From Saccharothrix sp. (GTDB lineage: Bacteria > Actinomycetota > Actinomycetes > Mycobacteriales > Pseudonocardiaceae): a stretch of 64,000 nt of DNA. Location: the NCBI RefSeq assembly GCF_031180885.1, contig NZ_JAPSLK010000019.1:1-64000 (forward strand), written 5' to 3'. Below are positions 1-8,855 of this stretch, piece after piece. The notes beneath the pieces are model-generated. The model was not told the origin of the DNA. It was given only the letters and a program-made list of their open reading frames with translations, and did not search any database. The number at the start of each line of letters is the position of its first letter. Positions within the stretch are counted from its first letter, which is position 1. The translations under genes and the position numbers were made by a program.

Positions 1-130
1 TCCTGGGCGAGCATCTCCCCGTCGGGGTACGAGTCCCCCACCCTGTCCTGGGGGTTCCCGGCGTCGCGCCCCCTGGGGGGGGGGGGGGTGGCGGCCCTGC
101 GGCGCCACCCCCGCCGGCGGGGCACCTAGA
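1..130. other. Left edge, no assignable gene; poly-G run with hairpin
   Basis: No complete gene is visible. A run of 14 consecutive G occupies 75-88. It merges into an inverted repeat (84-93 pairing with 103-112, loop of 9) just upstream of the first gene. On the minus strand an open frame through 1-70 could belong to a gene running off the left edge, but it cannot be named. The homopolymer length is a place where sequencing errors are likely. Confidence 0.4.
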
Positions 131-526
131 GTGCACAGGATGAACGGACCCGCGGAGATGCTCGCCAAGGACGCCGCGTCCACCGCGCTCGGGATCAGAG
201 CCCTGGAGCTGGCGGACGGTTCCGCCACGCTCGCCATGACCGTCACCGACCGCATGATCAACGGCCACGGCATCGCGCACGGCGGGTACGTCTTCCTGCT
301 CGCCGACACCGCGTTCGCCTGCGCCTGCAACCGCCCCGGTTCGGTGACGGTCGCGGCGCAGGCGGAGATCGACTTCCTGGCCCCGGTCCAGTTGGGCGAC
401 GAGCTGGTCGCCACCGCCGTGGAGCGGGTCCGGCGCGGCCGCAGCGGCATCTACGACATCACCGTTCGTCGCGGGGACGAGGTCGTGGCGGAGTTCCGGG
501 GCCGCAGCCGGACGCTGACGCAGTGA
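131..526 (+). CDS. paaI: PaaI-type hotdog thioesterase
   Basis: Single hotdog-fold acyl-CoA thioesterase of about 130 residues. In the family it hydrolyses aryl-CoA or acyl-CoA esters, often hydroxyphenylacetyl-CoA in phenylacetate degradation. The segment NGHGIAHGGYVFLLADTAFA carries the family's HGG turn and the catalytic Asp at the start of the central helix, and a C-terminal strand pair ends the fold. The GTG at 131 is the first start; the ATG at 140 gives a protein three residues shorter and is equally likely. No other phenylacetate genes lie in the window, so substrate is unknown. A strong hairpin follows immediately. Confidence 0.85.
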   Translation: MHRMNGPAEMLAKDAASTALGIRALELADGSATLAMTVTDRMINGHGIAHGGYVFLLADTAFACACNRPGSVTVAAQAEIDFLAPVQLGDELVATAVERVRRGRSGIYDITVRRGDEVVAEFRGRSRTLTQ

Positions 527-555
527 AGGCGCGCGGCCCGTGAGCCGCGCGCCTT
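526..555. terminator. Bidirectional hairpin between convergent genes
   Basis: Perfect 12-bp inverted repeat AAGGCGCGCGGC / GCCGCGCGCCTT (526-537 with 544-555) with a 6-nt loop. It starts at the paaI stop codon and faces the end of the convergent gene at 571. There is no T-tract, as is usual for GC-rich actinobacterial terminators. Confidence 0.7.
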
Positions 556-570
556 GGGTCTACTCGGACG

Positions 571-948
571 TCACGCCGAGCGGCGCAGGCCGATCACCTG
601 GAGGGTGATGAAGCCGAGCACCGCGACCGCCTGGGCCACGATCAGGAAAACACCCAGCCCGGTCACCGGGTACCACCCGGCGAAAGCGGTCAGGAAGCTG
701 TCCACCACCCACACGAAATTGCCGACCACCACCACGCCGACGAGTGCCCGGACGGGGCGCGTGCCCAAGAAGAAAACACCCACGCCGTAAGCGACGAGGA
801 ATGCGCCCAGCCCGAGCACGAGACCGCGGGGCAGGCCCAGCGGCAGGTCGATCAGCAGGGCCATGAGGCCGAGCCCGCCCGAGGCGACACCGTCGAGCTT
901 GAGGGCGAAGCGGAGGAAACCGTCGTTGCGAACGCGAGTCGTCGTCAT
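571..948 (-). CDS. Small four-helix membrane protein, unknown function
   Basis: 125 residues with about four hydrophobic segments and very little loop. The N-terminus is short and basic (MTTTRVRNDGFLRFALK). An upstream in-frame start would add 18 residues, but the ATG at 948 sits 8 nt below a TAACTT -10-like hexamer, which fits a leaderless start. I do not recognise a named family; small actinobacterial integral membrane proteins of this type are common. It converges on paaI and is followed upstream by another membrane-protein gene on the same strand. Confidence 0.7.
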   Translation of the reverse strand: MTTTRVRNDGFLRFALKLDGVASGGLGLMALLIDLPLGLPRGLVLGLGAFLVAYGVGVFFLGTRPVRALVGVVVVGNFVWVVDSFLTAFAGWYPVTGLGVFLIVAQAVAVLGFITLQVIGLRRSA

Positions 949-1015
949 GGCCGGAGAAGTTAGGGCCGCGAGCACTGCCGGCACGACGTCAAACGCTGCC
1001 AACGGCTGCCAGTTC

Positions 1016-2191
1016 TCAGCCCGCGACCTGGGCGGACAGGTCGGCGGCCACCAACTTGGCCCCCGCGTTCTGCCAGTTGTGGAGGGTCCGCTCGGGCACC
1101 TGGTTGACGAACCACGCGAGCGCCTTGCGGGCGTCCGCGTCGAGGTCCTCCCGTTTCGTCCGGCGTGAATACGGCCGGATTCCCACCACGTAGTAGAAGT
1201 ACAGCGCGTTGTAATGCCGCCATTCGTCGCTGGTGCCGAAGTCGCCGTCCTTGGGCTTGAGCCGCTGGATGCTCTCCAACAACAACGACTTCAATTCGGC
1301 GGCGCGTTCCAGCGGTTGGTCGGGCGCACCCCGGGCGGCCAGTCGCGCGGAGATCACCGGCAGTTCCGTCAACGGGCTGGCCACCAGTCTCCCGAGGTCG
1401 CCGTAACTGCTCAACGCCCGCCGGGTCAGTTTCACGAAATCGGCGTCGGCGTCCAGCGGCGCGCGGCGCGGCAGGGCGTCGGCGGCCTCCCGCAACTCCG
1501 CCCGTTCCTCGGCGACCTCGGGCACGGCGACCCGGTCCACGACCGCCGCGAGCGGGTTGGCGAGCACCTGCAAAGCGACCGCCGCCGCGACCGTCCCGTA
1601 GAGCAGGGGCGTGAGCCGGTCGTCGAGGAACAGCGCCACCTGCCCGCCGAACACCGCCGCCATGCCCGCCGACACCAGCAGCGACCGCACCATGTCCGCG
1701 CGGATCGCCTCGCCCTCGTCGAACGCGTCCCGCACCGCTACGAGCACGCCGAACAGCATGAGGTCCACGCCGATCGCGCCCACCAGCCACACCGTCGGCA
1801 CGAAGTTCAGCAGCACCGCGCCCGACCCGAGCAGGAACATCAGCGTCGCCGCGCCCACCAGGGTCCGGTGCTCGCGCAGGTAAAGCACCAGGGCGGCGAC
1901 CAGCGGCACGAGCACGACGGGCGGGAAGAACCACGCCACCGCCACCAGCGGCACCGCGGACAGCCGCCACCACCGGTCGTAGCGCTCGGGCAGCCAGCAC
2001 GCGATGGCCCCCGTCCACGCGACCGCGGGCAGCGCCAGGACCACCGGCGGCACGGGCAGCGCGAGCGCCGCCGCGTAGGCCAGCAGACCGGCCGCGGCGC
2101 GTTGCAGGAGCGGCTTGCGCGGGTCGCGGAGCAGCAGGTACAGACCCAGCCACCAGGCCAGGCCGAAGGCGACGACGGACACCCCGATCAC
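1016..2191 (-). CDS. Polytopic membrane protein with soluble C-terminal domain
   Basis: 391 residues. The first about 215 residues hold roughly eight hydrophobic segments; the remaining about 170 are soluble and helical, ending in a Trp/Tyr-rich region (DEWRHYNALYFYYVVG). No catalytic motif is visible and I do not recognise the family. The GTG start at 2191 lies 6 nt downstream of TAGGAT on the same strand, a leaderless arrangement. It is divergent from the gene at 2224 with only 32 bp between them, so the two probably share a regulatory region. Confidence 0.75.
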   Translation of the reverse strand: MIGVSVVAFGLAWWLGLYLLLRDPRKPLLQRAAAGLLAYAAALALPVPPVVLALPAVAWTGAIACWLPERYDRWWRLSAVPLVAVAWFFPPVVLVPLVAALVLYLREHRTLVGAATLMFLLGSGAVLLNFVPTVWLVGAIGVDLMLFGVLVAVRDAFDEGEAIRADMVRSLLVSAGMAAVFGGQVALFLDDRLTPLLYGTVAAAVALQVLANPLAAVVDRVAVPEVAEERAELREAADALPRRAPLDADADFVKLTRRALSSYGDLGRLVASPLTELPVISARLAARGAPDQPLERAAELKSLLLESIQRLKPKDGDFGTSDEWRHYNALYFYYVVGIRPYSRRTKREDLDADARKALAWFVNQVPERTLHNWQNAGAKLVAADLSAQVAG

Positions 2192-2197
2192 CCGCCG

Positions 2198-2203
2198 ATC
2201 CTA
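2198..2203 (-). promoter_or_regulatory. -10 hexamer TAGGAT for leaderless gene 1016-2191
   Basis: Read on the minus strand, TAGGAT stands exactly 6 nt before the GTG start at 2191. This is the spacing that puts the transcript start at or next to the start codon. It was seen by eye only; no -35 is clear in the 32-bp divergent spacer. Confidence 0.4.
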
Positions 2204-2223
2204 CGGTTGCGTCGGCTGGGAAC

Positions 2224-2733
2224 ATGAGCGTCATGCCGGTGGAGCTGACGCTGCGCAAGGCCGCCGAGGAGCTGCGGCGCGGTGATCTGGCCAGCGTGCT
2301 GCGCGCCAGGCAGCGCCTCGTCGGGCTGGTCACCACCTACCCCGACCGGCTGGACCTGAGGGAGCGGCTGGCGGCGGTGTACCGGGTGCTCGGCGACCCG
2401 GTACAGGCGGGCCGGTGGAGTTACCTGTCCGAGGAGCGGGTCGAGGCGGAGGTGGCGGCCTTCGAACGCGCCTACCGCACGCCGCAGGCCCGGCTGGCCG
2501 CGTTGAACTGGGTCAGCGGCGAGCACACCACCGAGACCGCGCGGGTGCGGCTGGCGGCGTTGCAGAGCGCGGTGTCGGAGTCGCTGCGGGCGCGGCTGGC
2601 GGTGGCCGACGACCGGGACTCGTCGTGGGTCGCCAACGTGCTGGTCCTGCTCGGGCTCGTGGTCGTCCTGCTGTGCTTCGTGATCGGCGCGGTGACCGTG
2701 GTGGTGTGGGTGTACCGGTGGTTCGCCGGCTGA
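2224..2733 (+). CDS. DUF6584-like protein with C-terminal membrane anchor
   Basis: 169 residues. The first about 120 form helical, TPR-like sequence (LRRGDLASVLRARQRLVGLV, then LRERLAAVYRVLGDPVQAGR and AGRWSYLSEERV). A single hydrophobic segment near residues 140-165 ends the protein. This matches the actinobacterial DUF6584 pattern, in which the N-terminal half precedes one membrane helix; function is unknown. The first ATG is used; a second Met lies three codons on. It is divergent from the membrane protein at 1016-2191. Confidence 0.75.
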   Translation: MSVMPVELTLRKAAEELRRGDLASVLRARQRLVGLVTTYPDRLDLRERLAAVYRVLGDPVQAGRWSYLSEERVEAEVAAFERAYRTPQARLAALNWVSGEHTTETARVRLAALQSAVSESLRARLAVADDRDSSWVANVLVLLGLVVVLLCFVIGAVTVVVWVYRWFAG

Positions 2734-2752
2734 GTGGGCGCATCCTGGAGGC

Positions 2753-3613
2753 ATGGACGTCACCGCAGCAGCCGACCGCATCCGCCCCCACGTCCGCCGC
2801 ACCCCGTTGTGGCGCGTCTCCGTCGACGGCCGCCCGCTCGTGCTCAAGCTCGAACACCTCCAGCTCACCGGCTCGTTCAAGCTGCGCGGGGCGGTGAACA
2901 CGCTCCTGCTGGCGGACGTCCCCGACCGGGTCGTCACCGCGTCCGGCGGCAACCACGGCCTCGGCGTCGCGATGGCCGCCCGGTTGTTGGGCACGCAGGC
3001 GACCGTTTATGTGCCCGTGGGCGCACCGGAGGGCAAGGTGCGGCGGATCGAGGCGGCGGGCGCGAAGCTGATCCGGGCCGGAGACACCTACGCGGAGGCC
3101 GTGGTCGCCGCGCGGTCGGCCTCGGGCTTCTACGTGGAGGCCTACAACGACCCGGCCGTCATCGCCGGGCAGGGCACCGTGGCGCTGGAGGTGGTGGAGG
3201 AGGCGCCGGACGTGGACGTCATCGCGGTGGCCGCCGGGGGTGGCGGGTTGGCGGCGGGGACGGCGTTGTCCGGCCGGCACGTGGTCACGTGCGAGCCGGA
3301 GGGGTGTTGCTGCGTGCACAACGCTTTGATGGCCGGTGAGCCTGTGGATTCGCCGGTCGACTCGGTGGCCGCGTCCGCGTTGGGTGCCACCCGGGTGGGT
3401 GATGTGCCGTTCTCGGTGCTGCGGTCGTCGTCGGTGACGTCGACGTTGGTGAGCGAGGCCGAACTGGTGTCCGCCCGGGACCGGTTGTGGGAGGAGTTCC
3501 GGCTGGCGGTCGAGCCGGCGGCGGCGGTTCCCTTCGCGGCGTGGCTGCACGGGCGGGTGCCGGGTACGGCGTGCGTGGTGCTGTGCGGGGCGAACACGGA
3601 CTGGACGCCGTAG
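2753..3613 (+). CDS. PLP-dependent threonine/serine dehydratase-like enzyme
   Basis: 286 residues with fold-type II PLP-enzyme features: the PLP lysine in LTGSFKLRGA near residue 43, the substrate loop SGGNHG near residue 63, and a glycine-rich phosphate loop AAGGGGLAAG near residue 165. Known relatives deaminate threonine or serine, or act as racemases. The protein is short (usual 310-330) and has no ACT regulatory domain, so it is of the catabolic type. The ATG lies 6 nt after CATCCT and overlaps a GGAGG, so either leaderless or led initiation is possible. It sits alone between two membrane-protein genes. Confidence 0.85.
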   Translation: MDVTAAADRIRPHVRRTPLWRVSVDGRPLVLKLEHLQLTGSFKLRGAVNTLLLADVPDRVVTASGGNHGLGVAMAARLLGTQATVYVPVGAPEGKVRRIEAAGAKLIRAGDTYAEAVVAARSASGFYVEAYNDPAVIAGQGTVALEVVEEAPDVDVIAVAAGGGGLAAGTALSGRHVVTCEPEGCCCVHNALMAGEPVDSPVDSVAASALGATRVGDVPFSVLRSSSVTSTLVSEAELVSARDRLWEEFRLAVEPAAAVPFAAWLHGRVPGTACVVLCGANTDWTP

Positions 3614-3693
3614 CCGTACGCCTCTCGACGTACGTAACTGAGACGCCTGGCGGGGGACGCCGCCACGCGATCGGATGACCACCATCAGGTGCC

Positions 3694-4359
3694 ATGACTA
3701 CGCGCGTGGCGTACCGGGTGTCGGCGCTGCTGTTCCTGTCGGGGTTGGCGCACCTGGTGGTGTTCTTCGTCGACGGCGGGCCTTGGGAGGGTCCGGTGTC
3801 GTGGCGCAAGGCCGTGACGTTCGGGCTGTCGTTCGGCCTGACGCTGGCGTCCTACACGTGGGTGGCGGGGTTCGTACGCCTGCGGGCGGGGTGGCCGGCG
3901 GTGTTCACGGCCGCGTCGGTGGTGGAGGTGGCGCTGATCAGCGTCCAGGCTTGGCGGAAGGTGCCTTCGCACTTCAACGAGTCGACGCCCTTCGACACTG
4001 TGGTGACGCGGGCGTTGACGGTGGGCGGCGTCACGCTGGTCGTGTGCGTGCTGGCGCTCGGGGTGGCCGCACTGCGGACGCGCGACCTGACGCCCGCGAT
4101 GCGTCTAGCGGTTCGGGCGGGAGCGGGGACCCTGGTGGTGGCAATGGCCTTCGGTGGGCTCATGATCGCCGAACGGGGCGGTTCGTGGAAGCTCGCTCAC
4201 GGCGTCGCCATGCACGGCGTCCTGCTGCTGCCTCTTTTGGCTTGGCTGCTGGACTTCACCACATGGAACGACAGCCGCAAGGTTCGGACCGCGGCATTGG
4301 CCTCCGGTGCTTATGCGGCCCTGATCGCGGGTGCCGCGCTGGTCAACGCTCTCGCGTGA
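3694..4359 (+). CDS. Six-helix integral membrane protein, unknown function
   Basis: 221 residues with about six transmembrane segments. A conserved-looking stretch, GPVSWRKAVTFGLSFGLTLA, follows the first helix, and the last helices end at the C-terminus. Similar uncharacterised proteins are common in actinobacteria; I cannot assign a function. It ends one base before the stop of the convergent mnmA gene, so the two transcripts must run into each other. Confidence 0.75.
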   Translation: MTTRVAYRVSALLFLSGLAHLVVFFVDGGPWEGPVSWRKAVTFGLSFGLTLASYTWVAGFVRLRAGWPAVFTAASVVEVALISVQAWRKVPSHFNESTPFDTVVTRALTVGGVTLVVCVLALGVAALRTRDLTPAMRLAVRAGAGTLVVAMAFGGLMIAERGGSWKLAHGVAMHGVLLLPLLAWLLDFTTWNDSRKVRTAALASGAYAALIAGAALVNALA

Positions 4360-4360
4360 G

Positions 4361-5443
4361 TCAGCGGGTGGCGTCGATGGTGGCGCTGGCCAGGACCAGG
4401 TCGCCCGCGGGGTCCGGCCGGTACACCGCCACCGCCTGGCCCGGGGCGACGCCGCTCAGCGGCTCGCGCAGGTGCACGCGCAGCTCGCCGTCCACCAGCT
4501 CGGCCACCGCCGGGGCCAGGCCGCCGTGCGCCCGGACCTGGGCGACGCACTCCACCGGACCGGCGAAGGGCACCCGGGTGACCGGCCGCTGGGCCACGAT
4601 CTCGGTCACCGCCAGCTTCTCCGCCGAACCGACCCGCACGGTGCCGGTCACCGGCTCCAGGGACAGCACGTACCGGGGGCGGCCGTCCGCGGCGGGGGCG
4701 TCGATGCCCAGGCCGCGGCGCTGCCCCACGGTGAACTCGTGGACGCCCACGTGCCGGCCGAGGACCGCGCCGGTCTCGTCGTCGACCAGCAGGCCCGGCT
4801 GCTCGCCGAGCTTGCGGGTCAGGAAGCCGCGGGTGTCGCCGTCCGGGATGAAGCAGATGTCGTGGCTGTCCGGCTTCTCGGCCACCTGGAGGCCGCGCTC
4901 GGCCGCCTCGACCCGGACGTCGGCCTTGGTCGAGTCGCCCAGCGGGAACATGGCGTGCGACAGCTGCTCGTCGGTCAGCGAGGACAGCACGTAGGACTGG
5001 TCCTTGCCGTCGTCGGCCGAGCGGCGCAGCTCCAGCCGTCCGTCCACAGTGGACAGTCGAGCGTAGTGGCCGGTGCACACGGCGTCGAAGCCCAGGCCGA
5101 TGGCCTTGTCCAGCAACGCCTCGAACTTGATCCGCTCGTTGCAGCGCAGGCACGGGTTGGGCGTGCGGCCGGCGGCGTACTCGGCCACGAAGTCCTCGAC
5201 CACGTCCTCGGTGAAGCGCTCCGCGAAGTCCCAGACGTAGAACGGGATGCCCAGGACGTCGGCGGCCCGGCGGGCGTCACGCGCGTCCTCGATCGTGCAG
5301 CACCCGCGTGCCCCGGTGCGCAGCGTGCCCGGCTTGGCCGACAGCGCCAGGTGCACACCCGTCACGTCGTGCCCCGCCGCCACGGCCCGCGCCGCGGCCA
5401 CGGCGGAGTCCACGCCGCCGCTCATCGCCGCCAGCACCCGCAT
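4361..5443 (-). CDS. mnmA: tRNA 2-thiouridine(34) synthase MnmA
   Basis: 360 residues, normal length. MnmA activates U34 of tRNA Glu/Gln/Lys with ATP and thiolates it with sulfur passed on from a cysteine desulfurase. The N-terminal PP-loop is [13 protein letters not shown]. The catalytic Cys pair lies in [15 protein letters not shown] and in the [11 protein letters not shown] region, and the C-terminal beta-barrel is present. The ATG at 5443 gives the canonical N-terminus; a GTG at 5452 overlaps the desulfurase stop as GTGA. It lies directly downstream of the desulfurase gene, in the same order as Rv3025c-Rv3024c (iscS-trmU) in M. tuberculosis. Confidence 0.95.
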   Translation of the reverse strand: MRVLAAMSGGVDSAVAAARAVAAGHDVTGVHLALSAKPGTLRTGARGCCTIEDARDARRAADVLGIPFYVWDFAERFTEDVVEDFVAEYAAGRTPNPCLRCNERIKFEALLDKAIGLGFDAVCTGHYARLSTVDGRLELRRSADDGKDQSYVLSSLTDEQLSHAMFPLGDSTKADVRVEAAERGLQVAEKPDSHDICFIPDGDTRGFLTRKLGEQPGLLVDDETGAVLGRHVGVHEFTVGQRRGLGIDAPAADGRPRYVLSLEPVTGTVRVGSAEKLAVTEIVAQRPVTRVPFAGPVECVAQVRAHGGLAPAVAELVDGELRVHLREPLSGVAPGQAVAVYRPDPAGDLVLASATIDATR

Positions 5444-5448
5444 CCCGG

Positions 5449-6624
5449 TCACACCCCCGCCTTCGTCCGCTTCATCCCCGCGATGCCCGCCGTGCGGGCG
5501 CGTTCCACCACCGGTCCGATCGCCTCGGCCAGCTCCCGCACGTCGTCCAACGTGGAGGTGTGGCCCAGGGAGAACCGCAGCGACCCGCGTGCCAGCACCG
5601 GGTTCACGTCCATCGCCAGCAGCACGTGGCTCGGCTGGGCCACGCCCGCGGTGCACGCGGAGCCGGTCGAGCACTCGATCCCCTTGGCGTCCAACAGCAT
5701 CAGCAGGCTGTCGCCCTCGCAGCCGGGGAACGTCAGGTGCGCGTTGCCAGGCAGCCGGTGCACGGGGTCGCCGTTGAGCACCACGTCCGGCACGGCCCGC
5801 CGCACCGCCGCCACCAGCTCGTCGCGCAGCGCCGCCAGCTCCGCCGCCTCGGCCAGCTGCTCGGTCACCGCGTGGCGCACCGCCGCGGCCAGGCCGACGA
5901 TCGCCGGCACGTCGAGGGTGCCCGAGCGCACGTCCCGCTCCTGGCCACCGCCGTGCAGCACCGGCGTGGTCGACACGTCCCGGCCCAGCAGCAGCACGCC
6001 CACACCGTAGGGGCCGCCCAGCTTGTGGCCGGTGAGGGTGAGCGCGCTCGCGCCGGACTCCGTGAAGTCCACCGGCACGGCCCCGACCGCCTGGACGGCG
6101 TCGGTGTGGAACGGCACCCCGGCCTCGGCGGCCAGCTCGGCCAGCTCGCGCACCGGGTTGATGGTGCCGACCTCGTTGTTCGCCCACATCACGGTGGCCA
6201 GCGCCACGTCGTCGTCGAGCGCCTCGGCCAGCGCGTCGGGGTGGATGCGGCCGTGCCGGTCCGGCTCCAGCCAGGTGACCTCGGCGCCCTCGTGGTCGGC
6301 CAGCCACTGCACGGTGTCCAGCACGGCGTGGTGCTCGACGCTGGAGGCCACCACCCGGCGGCGGCGGTCCGTGCGGCGCGCCCAGTAGACGCCCTTGACG
6401 GCCAGGTTGTCGCTCTCCGTGCCACCGCTGGTGAAGATCACCTCGGACGGGCGGGTGCCGAGCGCGTCGGCGATGTCCTCCCGGGCCTCTTCGACCACGC
6501 GCCGCGCCTTGCGGCCGGAGGTGTGCAGCGACGAGGCGTTGCCCGTGGTGGACAACGCCTTGGTCATCGCCTCGATCGCCTCGGGGAGCATGGGCGTCGT
6601 GGCGGCATGGTCGAAGTAGGCCAT
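5449..6624 (-). CDS. iscS: Cysteine desulfurase (NifS/IscS family)
   Basis: 391 residues. This PLP enzyme takes sulfur from L-cysteine as a persulfide and here probably supplies MnmA. Visible features are N-terminal [11 protein letters not shown], the PLP lysine in [16 protein letters not shown], the loop [13 protein letters not shown], and the catalytic cysteine in [11 protein letters not shown] near residue 325. The ATG at 6624 shares its A with the stop codon of the upstream transporter (TGATG), so translation is probably coupled. The mnmA gene starts 5 nt after its stop. Confidence 0.95.
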   Translation of the reverse strand: MAYFDHAATTPMLPEAIEAMTKALSTTGNASSLHTSGRKARRVVEEAREDIADALGTRPSEVIFTSGGTESDNLAVKGVYWARRTDRRRRVVASSVEHHAVLDTVQWLADHEGAEVTWLEPDRHGRIHPDALAEALDDDVALATVMWANNEVGTINPVRELAELAAEAGVPFHTDAVQAVGAVPVDFTESGASALTLTGHKLGGPYGVGVLLLGRDVSTTPVLHGGGQERDVRSGTLDVPAIVGLAAAVRHAVTEQLAEAAELAALRDELVAAVRRAVPDVVLNGDPVHRLPGNAHLTFPGCEGDSLLMLLDAKGIECSTGSACTAGVAQPSHVLLAMDVNPVLARGSLRFSLGHTSTLDDVRELAEAIGPVVERARTAGIAGMKRTKAGV

Positions 6625-7997
6625 CAGTCTTCCAGGGTAGCCCGGCCCAGCCGCCGGGTGAGCACGGCACCGAGCACCGCGATCCCGGCCATCAGCAGGT
6701 CGAACGGCACCACGGCGGCGGTCGGCGCGGCGGTCGAGGCGAGCGCCGACACCAGCACCCCGCCCAGGCCGACCAGCAGCGCCGAGCCCAGCATGTCGCT
6801 GATCTGCAGCGCCGACGAGTTGAAACCCCGGTCGACGTCGCTGGACGCGCCCAGCGTGAGCACGCTCAGGCTCGACATCGCGATCCCCATCCCCGCGCCG
6901 GCGACCGCCCACAGGACGGGCGTCAGCCACGCCGGACCCCACGAAGGTGCGATGAGCGTCACTCCCGCGATGCCCGTGGCGTTGAGCACGAAACCCCAGC
7001 GGACCAGCTTCTCGCGCGGGATGTGCGGGTTGCGGCCCTGCCACCAGGCGGCCGACGACCACCCCAGGGCGCTGAGCGTGAGCGGGATGCCCGCCCAGAT
7101 CGCGGAGTACCCGTGCACGGAGGTGAGGGTCAACGGGATGAACGCCTCGGCCGCGAAGAACGAGCCCGCGAGCAGCCCGCGGGAGAGGATCGTCGCGGGG
7201 AGTCCGGCCTTGGCCCGCAGCGTCCCCTTCGGCAGCAGGATGCGCAGGGCGGGGACGAGGATCGCGAGCCCCGCCGCGCCGATGAGCAGGTTGACCCCGC
7301 TCGGGTGCTGAGCCGCCCAACTGAGCCCCACAACCCCGACGCCGGCCGCCACGGCCGCCAACGGCAGTCCCTTGCGGGTCCCCTGGTCAGGCGTGTGCGG
7401 CGGCAGGTTCTTGAGTACCGGGACCAGCAGCAACACCCCGATGAGCACGAACGGCGCCAACCCCAGGAACACCCACCGCCACGACAGCGTCTCGGTCAGC
7501 CACCCCGAGAGCGCCGGACCGACCAGCGACGGCACCACCCAGGCGCTGGCGAGCAGGCCGAACACGGCGGGCCGGGAGCGCTCGGGGTAGACCAACGCGA
7601 TGAGCACGTACACCGCGACCACCTGCGCACCGCCGCCGAGCCCTTGGAGGACGCGGCCGAGGATGAGTTGCCCCATCTCCTGCGCGGTGCCCGCGACCAG
7701 CAGACCGACCAGGAAGAGCGCGGGCCCGATGAGCAGGCTGGGCCGGGGTCCGCGGAGGTCGCTCAGCCTGCCGGAGAGGACGGTGGCGATGACGCTCGCG
7801 GCGAGGAAGGACAGGAAGGGCCAGGCGTAGAGGTCGTTGCCGTCCAGTTCGGCGACCATGCTGGGCATCGCGGTGCTGACGCCCATGTTCTCGAACGCCA
7901 GGAGGGTGACGAGGAGGATGATCCCGATCGTCGGGCCGCGCCGGTCGGCGGTCCAGAGGTCGCCCTTCGGCGATTCGCGCTGCTCAGTCGTGGTCAC
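6624..7997 (-). CDS. MFS transporter (DHA2-like exporter)
   Basis: 457 residues with about 14 hydrophobic segments. The major facilitator signature is visible as [20 protein letters not shown] between helices 2 and 3, and motif C-like sequence [15 protein letters not shown] follows in helix 5. Drug:proton antiporters of the DHA2 group have this layout. Its stop overlaps the desulfurase start, giving a MFS-iscS-mnmA operon. The M. tuberculosis block lacks the transporter at this point. Substrate cannot be told from sequence. Confidence 0.85.
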   Translation of the reverse strand: MTTTEQRESPKGDLWTADRRGPTIGIILLVTLLAFENMGVSTAMPSMVAELDGNDLYAWPFLSFLAASVIATVLSGRLSDLRGPRPSLLIGPALFLVGLLVAGTAQEMGQLILGRVLQGLGGGAQVVAVYVLIALVYPERSRPAVFGLLASAWVVPSLVGPALSGWLTETLSWRWVFLGLAPFVLIGVLLLVPVLKNLPPHTPDQGTRKGLPLAAVAAGVGVVGLSWAAQHPSGVNLLIGAAGLAILVPALRILLPKGTLRAKAGLPATILSRGLLAGSFFAAEAFIPLTLTSVHGYSAIWAGIPLTLSALGWSSAAWWQGRNPHIPREKLVRWGFVLNATGIAGVTLIAPSWGPAWLTPVLWAVAGAGMGIAMSSLSVLTLGASSDVDRGFNSSALQISDMLGSALLVGLGGVLVSALASTAAPTAAVVPFDLLMAGIAVLGAVLTRRLGRATLED

Positions 7998-8220
7998 GGG
8001 TCAATGGTTCAACCTCCAGCGGGGTCGAGGTCAAGGCCTTATGACACAAATCTGGCACGCCCGTACCGCCCGACTCCACCTGACCGCTCCGACCACCCAC
8101 CCCAGCCCCACCCACGCCGCACCCCACCGGCACACTCGCACGCCCCGCACTCCAACGACCGCCGCCCGCCAACCGCCGCCGCCCGCACACCAGCCACCAC
8201 CGCCTGCGCCAACGGGCACG

Positions 8221-8416
8221 GGCCGCACCCGGGCCACCGCCACCCGCCCACCAGCCACCCCGCCCACCAACGGCCGCCGGCCGCACCCCAGCCACCACCA
8301 CCCGCACGCCAACCGGCACGGGCCGCACCCGGGCCACCGCCGCCCACCAGCCACCCCGCCCACCAACGGCCGCCGGCCGCACCCCAGCCACCACCACCCG
8401 CACGCCAACCGGCACG
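8221..8416. repeat. Two-copy direct tandem repeat, about 98 bp unit
   Basis: The sequence starting GGCCGCACCCGGGCCACCGC at 8221 recurs at 8321 and continues nearly identically through CGGCCGCCGGCCGCACCCC to CCCGCACGCCAACCGGCACG. The first copy carries 4 extra bases near 8241-8250. The units are not part of any recognisable coding sequence. Confidence 0.85.
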
Positions 8417-8466
8417 GGCCGCCCGCTCGCCAAGCCGATCGGCACCCGCCGGCGACGAAGTCGCTC

Positions 8467-8500
8467 GCGGCGAAGCCGCGTGGCGGCGGCAGCGCCGCCG
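8467..8500. repeat. Adjacent short hairpins
   Basis: CGCGGC-GAA-GCCGCG is followed closely by a second GC inverted repeat around GGCGGCGGCAGCGCCGCC. They lie in the gene-free tract; role unknown. They may act as RNA structure or a transcription pause. Confidence 0.4.
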
Positions 8501-8576
8501 GGCTTGTGCCCACTCCGACTTGCCGACCGACCACCCAGCGAAACGGCCCTGAACAGCCGGAAATGCACGGCGGCGT

Positions 8577-8619
8577 GGCCTCCGGCCCCCGAGTCGATCA
8601 TCTCACGGGATACCGACAA
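8577..8619 (-). promoter_or_regulatory. PafBC/RecA-independent-type promoter motif with GC-box, copy 1
   Basis: On the minus strand TTGTCGGTA (8611-8619) is followed after exactly 8 nt by GATGAT (8597-8602) and then by GGGGGCCGGAGGCC (8577-8590). The first two parts resemble the actinobacterial RecA-independent DNA-damage promoter TTGTCRGTG-N8-TANNNT. It points through the repeat tract toward the MFS-iscS-mnmA operon 600 nt away. Confidence 0.45.
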
Positions 8620-8687
8620 CCCAGGCGGACCGACAGAGGGAAGCGCACCGAGGAGGCACAAAACCGCAGGCAGACCGGCGCGAGAGT

Positions 8688-8763
8688 GGAGCAGCGGCGA
8701 GGGGTGGCTCGGCGAGGTGGAGCGGCGAGGTGGAGCGGCGAGGGGCGGAGCGGCGAGGCAGCA
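8688..8763. repeat. Short GC-rich array of GTGGAGCGGCGAG units
   Basis: Two perfect adjacent copies of the 13-mer GTGGAGCGGCGAG are surrounded by degenerate copies (GGGGCGGAGCGGCGAGG and similar). No coding function is seen. Confidence 0.6.
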
Positions 8764-8855
8764 GAAGCGGAGTGGCCGAGGCCGCGGGAACTGGCAGGGC
8801 GGGGGTGCGTAGGCGACCGCACCCCCGCCGTGGTCTCTAGACGGCCTCAAACGAC

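Larger units (their letters stand above)
7998..8855. other. Gene-free GC-rich repeat tract
   Basis: 858 bp without a credible gene. All frames that stay open here encode Pro/His/Arg-rich or Gly/Trp/Arg-rich sequence created by base bias. It contains a tandem repeat (8221-8416), small hairpins (8467-8500), a promoter-like motif on the minus strand (8597-8619) with its GC-box, and a 13-mer array (8688-8763). It lies upstream of the MFS-iscS-mnmA operon and could provide that operon with a long leader. Confidence 0.7.

Noticed and set aside
960-2336. Long Arg/Gly/Pro-rich open frames over the 1016-2191 gene and over most other genes
   Set aside because: They are out-of-phase readings of a GC-rich real gene; composition is that of codon-position bias and no family motif appears.
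8221-8416. CRISPR array
   Set aside because: Only two long, directly adjacent units without unique spacers and no cas genes in the window.
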